Source: Mytilisepta virgata (Eukaryota > Mollusca > Bivalvia > Mytilida > Mytilidae). From it: a DNA stretch of 64,000 bases. Under the pieces are notes generated by a model. That model did no database searches. It was not told the DNA's origin and saw nothing but the letters and a program-made list of their open reading frames with translations. Shown one piece after another: positions 1 to 11,670 of this stretch. Location: positions 32,750,230 through 32,814,229 of the forward strand of contig CM051516.1 of assembly GCA_028015205.1 (NCBI GenBank), written 5' to 3'. The position numbers and the translations under genes are program-made. Position 1 is the stretch's first letter, and every line of letters starts with the position of its first letter.

Positions 1-325
1 TCTCAATTCTGCCCGTATAATTTATCTAGTTTTTTTGCTCCATATTTTATTCAGGACATACAATACGTTCGTTTTTATTATTCACTAAAATTTAATTTTA
101 CAATATCGTGAACAATAATACCATATGCTAGGAAGCTGTACGTGACTTTCCTTTGCTTTTAAATGTAAAGGTCCTGCTTTCATTTGACCTGATGTTTGGA
201 CCCGCATTCACAATCAAACAGAAATGAAAAAAAACTTACTATTGGCTATCATTAAGTACTCTTAAATGTTACATGTAAAGGAATACCAAATAAAATTCAT
301 GTTTGTGTTTTGTACTCTTTTGTTC
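1..325. other. AT-rich stretch, no gene recognised
   Basis: No reading frame, RNA or repeat is recognisable here. The stretch ends in a T-rich run followed by CCAG, immediately before the Penelope-like reverse transcriptase similarity begins. Confidence 0.5.
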
Positions 326-1390
326 CAGCTGACAAAGCTCCAAACAACATTGTTTTTGTCTGCAAAAGACACTAGATTGACTGCCTGATTAAGGAGATGG
401 GTCCTGACAATTCATTTGTCAACCCCAAAAAGACACTACATGGACTGCCTGATTAAGGAGATGTGTACGGATAATTCACTTGGCAACCCAACTACGATAC
501 CAAGGAAAGACATTATCAATAATCATATCTCTGTTGTTTCTTCCTGTGGTATTGCTGTAAGTGATGACAATTTTAACCTCCCTTCCATTTATTGGATACC
601 AAAACTTCATAAGTGTCCATACAAACAAAGGCACATAGTAGGCTCTGCCAAATGCACTACTTAACCCCTTTCAAAACTCCTTACTACTTTACTTACAAAA
701 TTTAAGAATGGTCACGAGCTACTGTGATAAGAAATACTCAACTAGTGGTGGGAATCAGATGTGGATTTCAAAGACTTACATGAATATCTCTCTTCTAGTG
801 ACCTTAGCTATGGCAATGGCATAAAAAGTTTGATTTTTCTACACTGTATACAACCCTCCCACATGATGAATTAAAATATGTTTTTGTGAGGTAATTCACC
901 AATTTTTCTACACTAAAAAAGATCTACCAATATATGCCTATCTAGTATTAGGTAGGACAAGGCTTGCGTTGTCAAAAAAAAAAAGAAAAAAAGAAAAAGA
1001 AATACATATTCTTACAAAAAGTACTCTGCGATTGATGTTGTTAACATGTTGGAAATGGAAGTTTTTTCATCGACACCATCCTTGTTGAGTTAGCAGGACA
1101 TGTTTTTCAGCAAATAATAGGCATCCCAATGGGTAAAAACTGTGAGCCGCTCTTGCCAGACCTGTATTTGTTTTCGTATAAAGCTAAATTTTGATAAAGG
1201 CTTATGAATCGGAAAGAAAAGATACCATCCCAGTCCTTTAATTTCAGTTTCCGCTATATAGATGATGTTTTGTCAGTTAATAATCCTTATTTTAAGGATT
1301 ACATACTTGTCGTCTATCCCAGCGAACCTAAAATTTAAAGAGACCAAAGACACGCAAATTTTTGCTTCATATCTAGACTAACAGTTTTAA
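326..1390 (+). mobile_element. Penelope-like retroelement, degraded RT fragment
   Basis: Broken reverse transcriptase of a PKLHK-type (Penelope-like) element. Pieces readable in order are ADKAPNNIVFVC near 328, the WIPKLHKCPYKQRHIVG block near 593-645, a GIPMGKNCEPLLPDLYLFSY block near 1118-1180, and FRYIDDVLSVNN (the YIDD active site) near 1250-1282. Several stops and frameshifts separate them. The segment 363-424 is repeated imperfectly at 425-489, a local duplication of about 63 bp inside the element. No GIY-YIG endonuclease was seen, so the family call rests on the RT motifs. It is a dead copy. Confidence 0.7.
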
Positions 1391-1800
1391 TACATGAGCA
1401 TTGCTGATACAGGGAAATATATAAAAACTCAAGATTACAAGATCTGACTTTATATTATACATGCACTTTTTAAAAGTTACTGTGTTAAAAAATGCAGAAA
1501 GAAAAAAAGTACACGCAGAACTCTGTATGAATAGTTTTTGTATGAAATGCATTTCGTGGTTTTCATGAGCAAATCAGAGTATTTTACAATATACACATTT
1601 ATTAATATGCGGTTTCTTAAAATTTTGAATTCCGAAAGCAGCACATTTTCATCAAACAACACAAACTGATACCTATGAACAAACATCAACAGTATTTTAC
1701 AAACAAAATTAATCAACAACATTATGACTGTTAATGTATATGATAGGCATTTGAACATTAGGCAGATATTTACCTTTTTTTCATTTTAAGCTTCGTAATT

Positions 1801-1905
1801 TAATCTCTGGCATTTCAGGATATTGTTTTGGTTTTCAAAATTTTAGCTCCTTAGCTCACCTTAGGAATCATAAATCGACATAATATACTCATCTTTTGTA
1901 TCCAA
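1801..1905 (+). repeat. Hammerhead retrozyme-like repeat, decayed copy
   Basis: Weak copy of the family best seen at 22042-22240. It keeps the TATTGTTTTGGTTTTCAA segment and the stem II block TAAATCGAC, but CTGATGA and GAAA are lost, so no active ribozyme is expected. It lies about 16 bp beyond the splice donor of the exon at 1927-2089. Confidence 0.5.
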
Positions 1906-1926
1906 TTTGAAATCAGGGAGACCTAC

Positions 1927-4900
1927 CATTTGTTTCCCACTTTGTTAATTCTGCTAAGATGCTTGCTTCATCAGTAGCACTAAGACATTTAATAAACTGG
2001 TACATTCTTTGAAATGATATTTGATACTGGACGTTGTCCCATTCGTCAAAGTTGCAGTGTGCCCACCGATTCCTCACATCAACACGGACCTAAAATATCC
2101 ATATGTAAGAATTCAAATTGAAACTGAAAAATTATGCATTCTGTTAAAAGTGTATTCTTAAGGATTATTTTCACTTTTTGGAACAACATATAACATACTT
2201 TGAGGCAATTTAGCTTCATAAACCATGGAACGGTTTATATGTATAAGCGTAAAATGACAAAGATAGGTCATATAAGTAAGACATGTTCCAAACTTAACAA
2301 TAATCCTTATCATTTAATTTTCAAAAAAAGCTGATCCAAATTTAGAGGAATAATCATTATAATAACCTATTTAAGCCAGGGATGTCTTTAAATCGCGAAT
2401 TTTGAATTAATACGTTGGTGACGTCTTGTTATTCCCAAAGTTGATCAAACTGAAATCCATTCAGAATCAAAGAAAAAAACGAACAATTAAACATGCTGAT
2501 ATACAGACAAAAACTGTAATAAAATTTGTAAACAATCATAATAGTAATCAAATACTCATCAATGGTGAAAGTCTTCCCTCCTCAGTTCTAATGACTGTCT
2601 GATGAAGGTGTCAATTGTTTTAAATTGTGTGGGTATCGATGGATTAAGGAGAAAAGTAATTACATCTCAATAATTTGAAGATTCAAATTTTGATTTTTTT
2701 TTCAACCGATTAAATAAAATATTCTTGATACAAATTTGGATCCACCAGAGTAGATGGGACTACTGGTGGACTGAAAGTCCCCGAGGGTATCCCGAGTTCA
2801 GTTGCTAGTATTTCAAAATTGATGTTTAAGATTTACTGTTACAAAACTGTAAAATTCCATGCACAGCTCTGTCCTTAGATGATTTTGGGTTAACCACTTT
2901 TTGTCATTTTGGTGTTTTTGAATATGCTATTTTTAGTTTAGTTTAAACACTATTTTATTAAGTATAAGCTGAATGGGATTGGGCAAGCAAATTCCATAAG
3001 TTTTCAATTTAAACAATAAACCGCTCTGCCAAATTTTGTCAAACACCTTGGATATATCACAAAATATAAATCTTACATCCTTTCCTTGGTCCAAATTTGA
3101 AATTATAACATTGTAGATTTCAGTTAGCTGATTGAAAGTACTATCCCCAGGTGGAACCCAGATTGTAATTTAGTTTTGGTTTTCATCATTTTAGGCCATG
3201 AGCACAACCGATGAGTTGTAAATCGACGAAATGTGAAAATATTGTGCGTCAAAACTAGTGTCAAAGATTTTCAAAATCCATTCCAAGGAATGAGGTTTAC
3301 AGACAGTAGAATTTTTTAATTAATAATTTAATATCTATTGTTAATTTTCCCTTCTTGAGAAGCAATATACCAGCATTGCCTGCATACGGCGTCTACGTTT
3401 CTCAGCTTATCCGATTTTCATGGGCATGCGTGAGTTACCCCGATTTCCGACAAAAAGGATTACTGCTATTACAAAAGCTTCTTAATCAGGGTTTTATCAG
3501 GGATAAGTTGATGTCATCACTTTTTACGGTCTTCATCACGAATTGATTGACCATAACATGTTGTACCTGTTCGCAATGGTTCCTCCACCGATTTGTGACT
3601 TCCACCGGATTGACTTTGTTGAACTTTATGACGGGTGCGGTATACGGAGCAGGAACTGCTTACCCTTCCGAAGCAACTGGGTTCACTCCTGGTTTTTCGT
3701 GTTGTTCATTGTTTTTTTAGTTTTCTGTGTTTATTTGTTGTGCTTGTCGTTGTTCATTTGTCTTCCCGGGTTTGTCTGTGCAATGGATTACGTTTTTTTT
3801 TATTGCTCCTTAGGTATATTTGTCCTTTTTATTACTTCAATAGAATCAAAGTCAGCAAATTTGACCCCCTTTTTACACAATAAAGCTTAATTGAATATTT
3901 TGAAAATGCAATTGAACAGTAAAATTGATAACAAGTGTTTTAATATATTTATCCATACATGTAGTTGTATATAAGAGGTTCTAAATTACTTTTTATCGTG
4001 CGCCAAAAGTTACGTCATATGAAATAAAGTAACAGGAATGACGTATTTTGACTATTTATCAACGAAATACATCAGCAAATGTTAGTCTTTCACCAGAAAC
4101 CTAGTGTGTGTTAAGTTAATTAGATTATTGAAGGTTATTATTAAAGGCCTTGAATGTGTATGAGAGACTTGAGGCGAAATTAGTATTTAAATTGAATATG
4201 GGATTTATAAGTTGAAATAACATTTTATTGATGAATCGTGTTTTCCAATACCAACAGCGCTACATCTACTTTTCCCGCGCTGACATAGTGTTTAGTGAAA
4301 TAGACAGGATAAAACAGATATGATATATGGATAAATCCTTATGAAGATTACCCAAAACAAATTTAATAATTAGACAGAGTCTTAAGAAAATTACTTAAAG
4401 CAAATTAAATAATTGGCTGAACCTTCAATCCACTTTTTTGAAAATTCTGCACAAAATGAACAATGGTGAAGAATTGAAAAAAAATCGAGACGACTCCCGT
4501 TGGGATGAAATTAATTTACACTTTCGGTTAATAAAGGGAGCGAAAATTACTTTAAAAAACGAGAAAATTCATCAATTCTGGACGAGCATGCGCATGAACC
4601 ATTTGTTGTGACGCAATTTCCTGTGACGTAACTTATTTGAAGTCATAGTAATTTCCGATTACTGTAACATCATTTACTGCCATGTCATTTCCGTTGACGT
4701 TAATTCCAGCTCAGTGTGGGTCCACGAAAAATACGTATATACTACTTTTAATTTGCATAATTTTTCACTGTGTCACAAATCATTTACATATGTCATAATT
4801 GTCGCGAAGGTCTTTTATTAAACTTCCGTTGTAATAATGCATTAAAAATCATCATCACGTGCAAAAATTTGGTAGGTAGTGACTTTTCTCTAGACATACA

Positions 4901-5429
4901 GTCGAATCGTATGATTTTTTTAATAAATTATTTCATTATTTAATTTTTAAATTCTACGATCGTTTGCTTGCATGTGCATACTAATAAATTTCAGTATGTT
5001 TGTATTTTCATTTCCTTACCTTTTTAGCAACTGTTTGGGTACTAGATGGGAAGGTGCTGTGCATATTTGTAATGATACCAAGCAGAGCCGACATATCACA
5101 TGTTCCATCAAACGCTGTGTAATGTGTCATACTTGTTATCATGAATAACTTAGAAAAGTCAACATGATCTAAGACGCAAAAATTATATTTGATTCTTCCT
5201 TTGTTGTTATTAATTGCTCCATAATTAAGTTTTTTGTTGTTTGGAGGGTATCTCTGGAGGTAGTTCGGATATGTTTGCACGTCTATTCTATGACTCTTCT
5301 TCAACTTGTTATATTGGCTGATGACAACTGGCTCTACAAATTTTCTCAAAGCTGGAGATACAATGCTTTGTAGACAAATACCAACTATCAACCATCTTTT
5401 CTGTTTGTCGTCCAAATCCGGATTTATCA
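1927..5429 (-). CDS. HEPN/DZIP3-like protein, two exons (partial gene)
   Basis: Two consecutive minus-strand exons. The first, 5429 to 5020 (410 bp), follows an acceptor ending TTATAG and encodes a segment starting INPDLDDKQKRWLIVGI with LNYGAINNN and HVDFSKLF blocks; it ends in AAAAAG before GTAAGG. The second, 2089 to 1927 (163 bp), follows ATTTTAG, encodes VRVDVRNRWAHCNFDEWD and ends before GTAGGT. Phases agree (0/0), so the junction reads AKK then VRVDVRN. This arrangement is very common in uncharacterised mussel proteins whose C-terminal part resembles HEPN/DZIP3 domains; the RNxWAHC motif fits an HEPN RNase-type RxxxxH site. Such proteins are often associated with death or NACHT domains, none of which is visible here. 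The 3' end probably lies outside the window. The intron holds Penelope and hammerhead-repeat copies. Function is inferred from family resemblance only. Confidence 0.65.
2860..3270 (+). repeat. Hammerhead retrozyme-like repeat interrupted by a LINE
   Basis: The family unit begins at GCACAGCTCTGTCC (2861), is broken after about 2934, and resumes near 3161 with TTTTGGTTTTCATC. Its hammerhead part is at 3202-3247: stem I GCACAA and TTGTGC, core CCGATGA in place of CTGANGA, stem II GTTG with CGAC (one G-U pair) around TAAAT, then GAAA and an ATA cleavage triplet. The U4-to-C change in the invariant core and the damaged stem III predict a weak or dead ribozyme. Confidence 0.7.
2935..3164 (-). mobile_element. 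LINE reverse transcriptase fragment
   Basis: The minus strand reads, without a stop, through PPGDSTFNQLTEIYNVI, DVRFIFCDISKVFDKIW and GLLFKLKTYGI, which is the RT core region of a CR1/jockey-type non-LTR element (fingers motif and the FCDISKAFD active-site Asp). It is about 75 codons long, with no endonuclease or 3' tail. It sits inside the hammerhead repeat copy at 2860-3270, so it inserted after that copy was in place. Confidence 0.65.
3336..3836 (+). mobile_element. Penelope-like element, 3' end copy
   Basis: Encodes the C-terminal RT/thumb region (NIPALPAYGVYVSQLIRFSW, then LLNQGFIRDKLMSSL), followed by the family's 3' tail. The tail contains CCACCGATTTGTGACTTCCA, TTTGTCTTCCCGGGTTTGTC and the terminal signature ATTGCTCCTTAGGTATATTT. 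Frames are broken. The same 3' tail occurs on the minus strand at 8895-8937, 18590-19015 and 45497-45900. Confidence 0.7.
3837..5019. other. Intronic AT-rich sequence
   Basis: Lies in the intron between the two HEPN/DZIP3-like exons. No further exon, RNA or repeat is recognised. Confidence 0.4.
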
Positions 5430-5468
5430 CTATAATCACAACGTTAAGAGATTTTAGAATTTAGAAGT

Positions 5469-5650
5469 AACTGCTTTGTCCTTAGATGGCTTTGATTTAC
5501 CCGTTTGGTCGTCTTGCCATTTGAATAATTTCTTCAAAGATTTGAATTATTGTTTTGGGTTTCAAAACAATGTTTTCGGCCTTTAGCACAGCTAATGAAT
5601 CGTAAATCGACGACGTGTCCACATCATTTCAATTATATTGATGGTATAGA
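5469..5650 (+). repeat. Hammerhead retrozyme-like repeat, decayed copy
   Basis: Full-length-looking unit of the hammerhead family. The ribozyme region at 5586-5630 reads GCACAG, CTAATGA, ATCG, TAAAT, CGAC, GACG. G5-to-A in the core and loss of GAAA make it inactive by sequence. It lies just upstream (in minus-strand gene sense) of the acceptor of the exon at 5020-5429. Confidence 0.6.
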
Positions 5651-7789
5651 ATGTGTTGTTTAAAGCTAGATGCTCAAGATATGGATGATATTGCTTAACT
5701 TACAGTGCAAACAATCTAATAATTTGACTCATATAAAATTGTTACTTATTTGGCCAAGCTTGCAATGTTTACTACAAGTTATAAATAAATAATAAAATAA
5801 ACAATAATCACTCGTGTTAGTAATAAGAAATGGACAATATATGCACACTTTACACAAACCTTCCAATAAATGTCTTATCAATTTCAATTGGTCTGATAAA
5901 ATTGTTTCAATGGAGTATGTTCCTTAAGTTTGCCCAATGGGTAAAATGGGATTGTTTATGCAAACCACGTGTATTGTCCGATGAGATATAGAGTTTATAA
6001 AGGTTCTCCGATAGAGCTTATACTCTATTTAGCTCTTATTTGTGTAATGCTGGCAATGACGCATAATGCAACACAGTGTCTAATGCCAAATGTGGGAACA
6101 GTGATCATGTGCGACTTAGGAGACGAAATTGAGGCGTCGATAAAGAAGTTAGTTGGCGTATGTATTTGATTTTTTCAAATGATGACATATTTGAAAAAAG
6201 GAAATAATTTAGCTAAACAATTTTCAACTATGGGCTGCGAAAAGGGTAAAAAAGACATCAAAACAAAATTAACAGCTTAAAACAAAATCAACTGACTCCA
6301 ATGCAAAACTAATGGACATCGATGTTAAACGAACAGCTAAAAATTAAATCAACAGACTCCATTGAAAAACTAACAGACATCGATGTTAAATGAACAGCAT
6401 AAAGTAAAATCAACAGACTCGAATGCAAAACTAATGAACATCGATGTTAAACGAACAGCTTAAAATAAAATCAACGGACAAATGCAAACATCAAACGTAT
6501 AACCGAATTAACGCCAGGTGGCAGTGTGATTCTTCCGTAGATAAAAATAGTCATCTAGGAAGTAAATAGTTGCAAGACCGGGCTTACTAATCGATTTTAT
6601 GATTGCGAGCATAGGCGTGCAGAGGCTCGGAGAGAGGGGAGGGGTGGTAGGGGTAACTAAATGATATTTAGATACGGGACGTGCGGCAATTTCGGGTCAA
6701 GATTTTACATACCCGGCGGAGATGTCGGGTCAGGATTTTTTGACACTCTGGAGATTTCCGGTCAGGATTTTTAAAATTTCTGCAGATTTTTATAAAGCAA
6801 TGAGGAGAATTCGGATCATTCTTTTTTTTTTATATCATAACAAATATTTCAATATATAGGCCTTAAATATTAAATATACAAATACGTCTCATCATGATAT
6901 AACTGCGTTTTATTATTTGGGGATAATTTCTTGTATTACTATATAAGTAATTTTAGCTTTCCTGGATATTCATGATATTTTTGGGTCAAAAATTCGATAT
7001 AACGTGTATAATTTCGGGTAGGGGTTTCACATTCACCGAGGCACGTGTACCCCCGTCATAAAATGGTCAAGTTACCCCCCCCCCCCCCCCTGCAGGTGGC
7101 AGGTGCGGATCCAGGATTTTTAAAAGGATGCATGCAGGCTATGTTTTGTCATATCTTCGCAATTTTCCCTGCGCATTCTTTTACTTTTCAGACAAGGTGT
7201 GTCCGTCCCCCGCCCCCTCTCTGTTCCGCCAATGGCGTTGCATGAGGTCCTAATCTAGAAAATTTATTAAATTTGCTACCGCAAATAATAACGTTAATTC
7301 TTTGGCCAAATTTTGGTCCGGGCCCCTTTTTAAAGCACAAAAATATAGCGCTCTATATTTGGAATGTGTGGATCCGCCTTGGCGAGTTTGTTAAAAAGAA
7401 ATCTCGCGAAATTTCAAAAGATTGCTATTAGCAGTTATGTATCAGGGCAATTCATTTTGGGAACTCGGGGGGCCTTTTTTTTTGTCTCATACTCCCCCCT
7501 GAGACCCCGAGGATCTTGCTGAATAAACCGGCAAAGGTTGGGGTTCTCGGGGTGTTTTCTTTAATGTTTCCGTACTTCCAAATTATACATTACAGGGGTT
7601 TGTAGAGCGCTCCGGTAGTTACCCTCACCCCCTCAGCTTTAATAATTCTATATTCGAACCTGCCCCCTGCATCCGCCTATACATGCAATCGTAAAATTGA
7701 TTAGCAAGCTCGGTGTTGCACACTCAGACACAATTAATCTCAATTAAGGGTTCATGAAAAAAATGACAATATTGCTGCATGACGATCCG

Positions 7790-8632
7790 TCCAGAGGGGC
7801 CCGACTTCTGGATATTTATTTCTTTTTTATTTTTTGTTGTTGTTGTTGTCTTATTTCATGAATACTTTTTAATAAATATTTACTATAACAACGCAAATTA
7901 TGCGTTTATTATCAATGTGCTATACACTATCCACGTCCTTATACTAAAAAATCCTAAAGGGATATAAGCCGCCATTTTGGATTTCCTACCTCTGCCACGA
8001 TTAAAATCAATTAAAAATACTTCCATGTCACAATTTATTTCATATCCGCCCGCCATCTCCTCCAAAATGAATGATCTTCAAAATCCAATCATCATTTATT
8101 AAGCCACGACATTAAACTCGATAATTTGACGAGCGAAGTCAAAACTTATCATATTTCGCGTCGAAAGCAACGTTCTTCGTTACTTCACTATTGAAATCAA
8201 AGGGACGCAACTCTGATTCTCATTGACTTATACATACTGTTATACACAGTAACGTTGCTTTCGACCCGAAATACGCGAACTTTTGACTTTGCTTGTCGAA
8301 TTAAAGAGTTTTATGCCGTATCTTGGTAAAATGGTGACTGGATTTTGAAGATGATTCATTTTGGAGGAGATTGAGGGCAGATATGAAATAAATTGTGACA
8401 TGGAAGTATTTTTAATTGATTTTAATCGTGGCAGAGGTAGGAAATCCAAAATGGCGGCTTATATCCCTTTAGGATTTTTTACTATAAGGACGTGGATAGT
8501 GTATATCATATTGATAATAAACGCAGAATATTCGTTGTTACAGTGAATATTTATTAAAAGTACTCATGAAATAAGATAACAAAAAAATAAAATAAAAAAG
8601 AAATAAATTTCCAGAAGTCGGGCCTCTGTGGA
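7790..8632. repeat. Large foldback hairpin, two ~385-bp arms
   Basis: Left arm 7790-8174 and right arm 8251-8632 are reverse complements with scattered mismatches and small indels, separated by a loop of about 76 bp. Matching landmarks include CCCGACTTCTGG, GATATAAGCCGCCATTTTGG, CTACCTCTGCCACGATTAAA and CGAAAGCAACGTT in the left arm and their complements in the right. The arms hold no convincing protein. Confidence 0.8.
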
Positions 8633-8894
8633 TCCGTCCACTACATGGAACTTGCCTAGCCATTACAAAATTATTTTTTATAACTATATTTAAGGAATTA
8701 TTTTTTTGTTCATGAGGAAATAACATCAAAAGTTTGATGCACACTAAATATTTTAAATTTATGGTGCATAACATTCGAATGAACTAAAAGATAATGACAG
8801 TCATTCCTTATAAATTTAAGTGTGCATAACATTTTTGGTGTTATTTCGAATGAACAAAAAGATAATGACAGTCATTCCAATTATAATTTAATTA

Positions 8895-8937
8895 GAAAAA
8901 GGACAAATATACCTAAGGAGCAATAAAAATAAAAAAT
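8895..8937 (-). mobile_element. Penelope-like element 3' tail fragment
   Basis: Contains GGACAAATATACCTAAGGAG followed by CAATAAAAA, the same terminal sequence (minus orientation) as the 3' ends at 18597 and 45507. No RT part remains here. Confidence 0.5.
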
Positions 8938-10550
8938 AAAATTTGAATCTCGCGGGTTTTCTTCATGTGCATATACAACGATTACGTAATCAGACTCGCA
9001 CGCCGTCTAGCGTTAATTCGATTATTGGGTGTTTGACATGGAACGATGTTTGCATTTGTCCGTTGATTTTATTTTTAAGCTGTTCGTTTAACACCGATGT
9101 TCATTAGTTTTGCATTCAAGTCTGTTGATTTTATTTTTTTTTTAAATGAACAGCCTAAAATAAAATTAACAGACTCCAATGCAATCTAATGAACATCGAT
9201 ATTAAACCAAGGACGTATATTAGAAGGATAGGAAACTCCCGATATCGCCTTGATAATATCCGAGAAATACCGCGAATCACGAGAAAACACGAGATCTGCA
9301 GAAAGCTTCAGCGGGAATCGCCGCTTCGAGATTTCTACATCAATTTTTAAGTATAAAAACATTTTATGAATAATTAAAAACATATTTAGTAGAAGTTATT
9401 TTATGGTATTAAATGATTTTTCACTATAAAAACAACATCAAACACTTATAAACATCACAATAAGAGTTAGTTATACGTCCTTGGTTAAACGAACAGCTTA
9501 AAATAAAATCAACGGACAAATGCAAACATCTAACGTATAACCGAATTAACGCCAGGTGTCAGTGTGATTCTTCTGTAGATAAAAATAGTCATCAAGGAAT
9601 CTAGGAAGTAAAAATATACACGCGTAAAAATAACTGATAGAACATTTTTAATTTTATAGCTAGATTCGCACCTGCCCCATGCATCCGCCTATATACACGC
9701 AATCGTAAAATTGATTAACAAGCTAGGCCTTGCAGACTTTCACATAAATAAAAAAAAAGTGAAAACATTATCTCAAGGAATCATGAAAAAACCGACAAAT
9801 ATTGCTGCACGACGACCCATCCACTACATGGCACAATTAATTGCCTAGCCATGACAAAATTATTTTTTATCACTATATAGTTAATTAAAAAACACGTTTC
9901 ATTAGTTTGCATCTTTTAGAGTATAATCAACATTTTTATGTGTGTATATTTTTACTTCCTGGATCCCTTGATGGCTATTTTTATCTACAGAAGAATCACA
10001 CTTCCACCTGGCGTTAATTCGGTTATACGTTAGATGTGTGCATTTGTCCGTTGATTTTATTTTAAGCTGTTCGTTTAACATCGATGTTCATTAGTTTTGC
10101 ATTCGAGTCTGTTGATTTTACTTTATGCTGTTCATTTAACATCGGTGTCTGTTAGTTTTTCATTGGAGTCTGTTGATTTAATTTTTAGCTGTTCGTTTAA
10201 CATCGATGTCCATTAGTTTTGCATTGAAGTCTGTTGATTTTGTTTTAAGATGTTAATTTTGTTTTGATGTCTTTTTTACCCTTTTCGCCGCCCATATTCA
10301 ACCCATTATGCCTGCTCAAATTATATTGAAAATCATTTAACATTGCAACGAAATCTTTGAGGGGTTGTCAAAATCCGAAAGCACGTGTTTTGTTTTGTAT
10401 GATTAAATCTTACCTTTACCAGTTTTTTTGTCTCTATTCTTATAATGTATGGTTATCAGGAATATTACTTATAACCATACACAGTGTTCCGCTAAATTAT
10501 TTCTTTTTTTCAATTACGTAATCATTTGATAAAATCAGAAAGCCAATACC

Positions 10551-11670
10551 AAATTGCCTTTTTATAGTCATGTCCCCAGTCGCATACCGTCCTAAATATT
10601 TATATGACATTGGACACAGGACTGTTACTAATATTAAGAATATTTTAAAAATTCAATTATATAAATTTAAATTTAGAAAAGCGACGAAACCTGGTTATTG
10701 ATTAGAGTTTATACTGTTCGGAATACCTCGGAATGTCTCTAAAAACGGAAAAGGTCAATGAAAGCGTCGACTGATTTTTTTCTAATGCAGCACGGTAGAT
10801 TATCCATTCTTTATTTTAGGCTTGCATGGATTTTTTTTTTATAAAAGCCAAACTTGCAGATTTCAGACAAAGAAATTAACAAAAAAATATATTTGAAAGA
10901 AACAGCGTTAGTTATTGTTGAACATGGCCAAGCTTTGTAAATTTAAGTGCTATGAAAATAGGGACTGTAAAATGATCAGAGTTAACAAAGTATTAGATGC
11001 ATCAATGCTCATATGGTCGGAAGACCTTTGAAGTTCTCTACAAACAATTTCATTGATTAAACGAAATAGATCGACGGTGGCTAAAATCTTTGAACGTTAG
11101 ATTACACCTCCTTCTTTACCATACACTGTTCGAATGATCTGTAAGTTTTTAAATGGGTCATAATTGTAAATTTAAGCTCATTAAACCTGCGAATTTTGCA
11201 ACAAAAACATGTAGCTACATATAAGTGGTCGTTCTAACAGTCCTCAAGCATACCCATGATATTCAATTTATTTTTTAATCTGCAAAAACACGATGGAAGA
11301 CGGTGAATGCTTGGGTTTGAAAAATCTAAGCTATGTTGAATAAAAAACAAATGTTTTCTATATTCGTCAACGACACAGGGAATCAAAATAGATTTAAAGC
11401 GTATGTGTGTATGTGTGAGGGTGTGTGTGTATGTTTGAGGGTGTGTGTGTGTGTGTGTGTTTTTAACAGTTTCACAAAACATTCATCATGAGACCAATTA
11501 AGATTTACGGAACATGGTAAAGGGAATACTTGTGAATAGTATATGTATAAAATATTCCCAACTTACAATACTCTAAAGGTAGATCTTACTTTACAGAAAG
11601 ACTCATTAATGTGTACAATATTCAACATCAGGTAGTAATATGCACATGAGAATGGATGACAGCTTATGCT
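10551..11670. other. Noncoding stretch with a TG-rich microsatellite
   Basis: No gene seen. A (GT)n-rich low-complexity tract interrupted by GTGAGG lies at about 11398-11463. Confidence 0.5.

Larger units (their letters stand above)
6167..10550. repeat. Composite foldback element complex
   Basis: A block of nested inverted repeats. A minisatellite-like arm of roughly 60-bp units, each with a CATCGATGTTAA core, occurs at 6240-6560 (plus) and 9140-9610 (plus), and reverse-complemented at 8990-9130 and 9935-10300. The outer edge 6167-6215 recurs reverse-complemented at about 10485-10550. A 150-bp segment at 7650-7800 is repeated directly at 9660-9830. The innermost part is the long hairpin listed separately. 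No transposase frame is visible, so these are non-autonomous. A poly-C run (7075-7090) and a C-rich part lie within it. Confidence 0.65.

Noticed and set aside
6240..6520. CRISPR-like spaced repeats
   Set aside because: Units are about 60 bp, diverged, without constant repeat/variable spacer structure, and in a eukaryotic genome.
7075..7090. Poly-C tract as a structural or regulatory element
   Set aside because: Simple low-complexity run inside a repeat complex, with no further support.
11398..11463. Minus-strand frame rich in His-Thr
   Set aside because: Translation of a (GT)n microsatellite.
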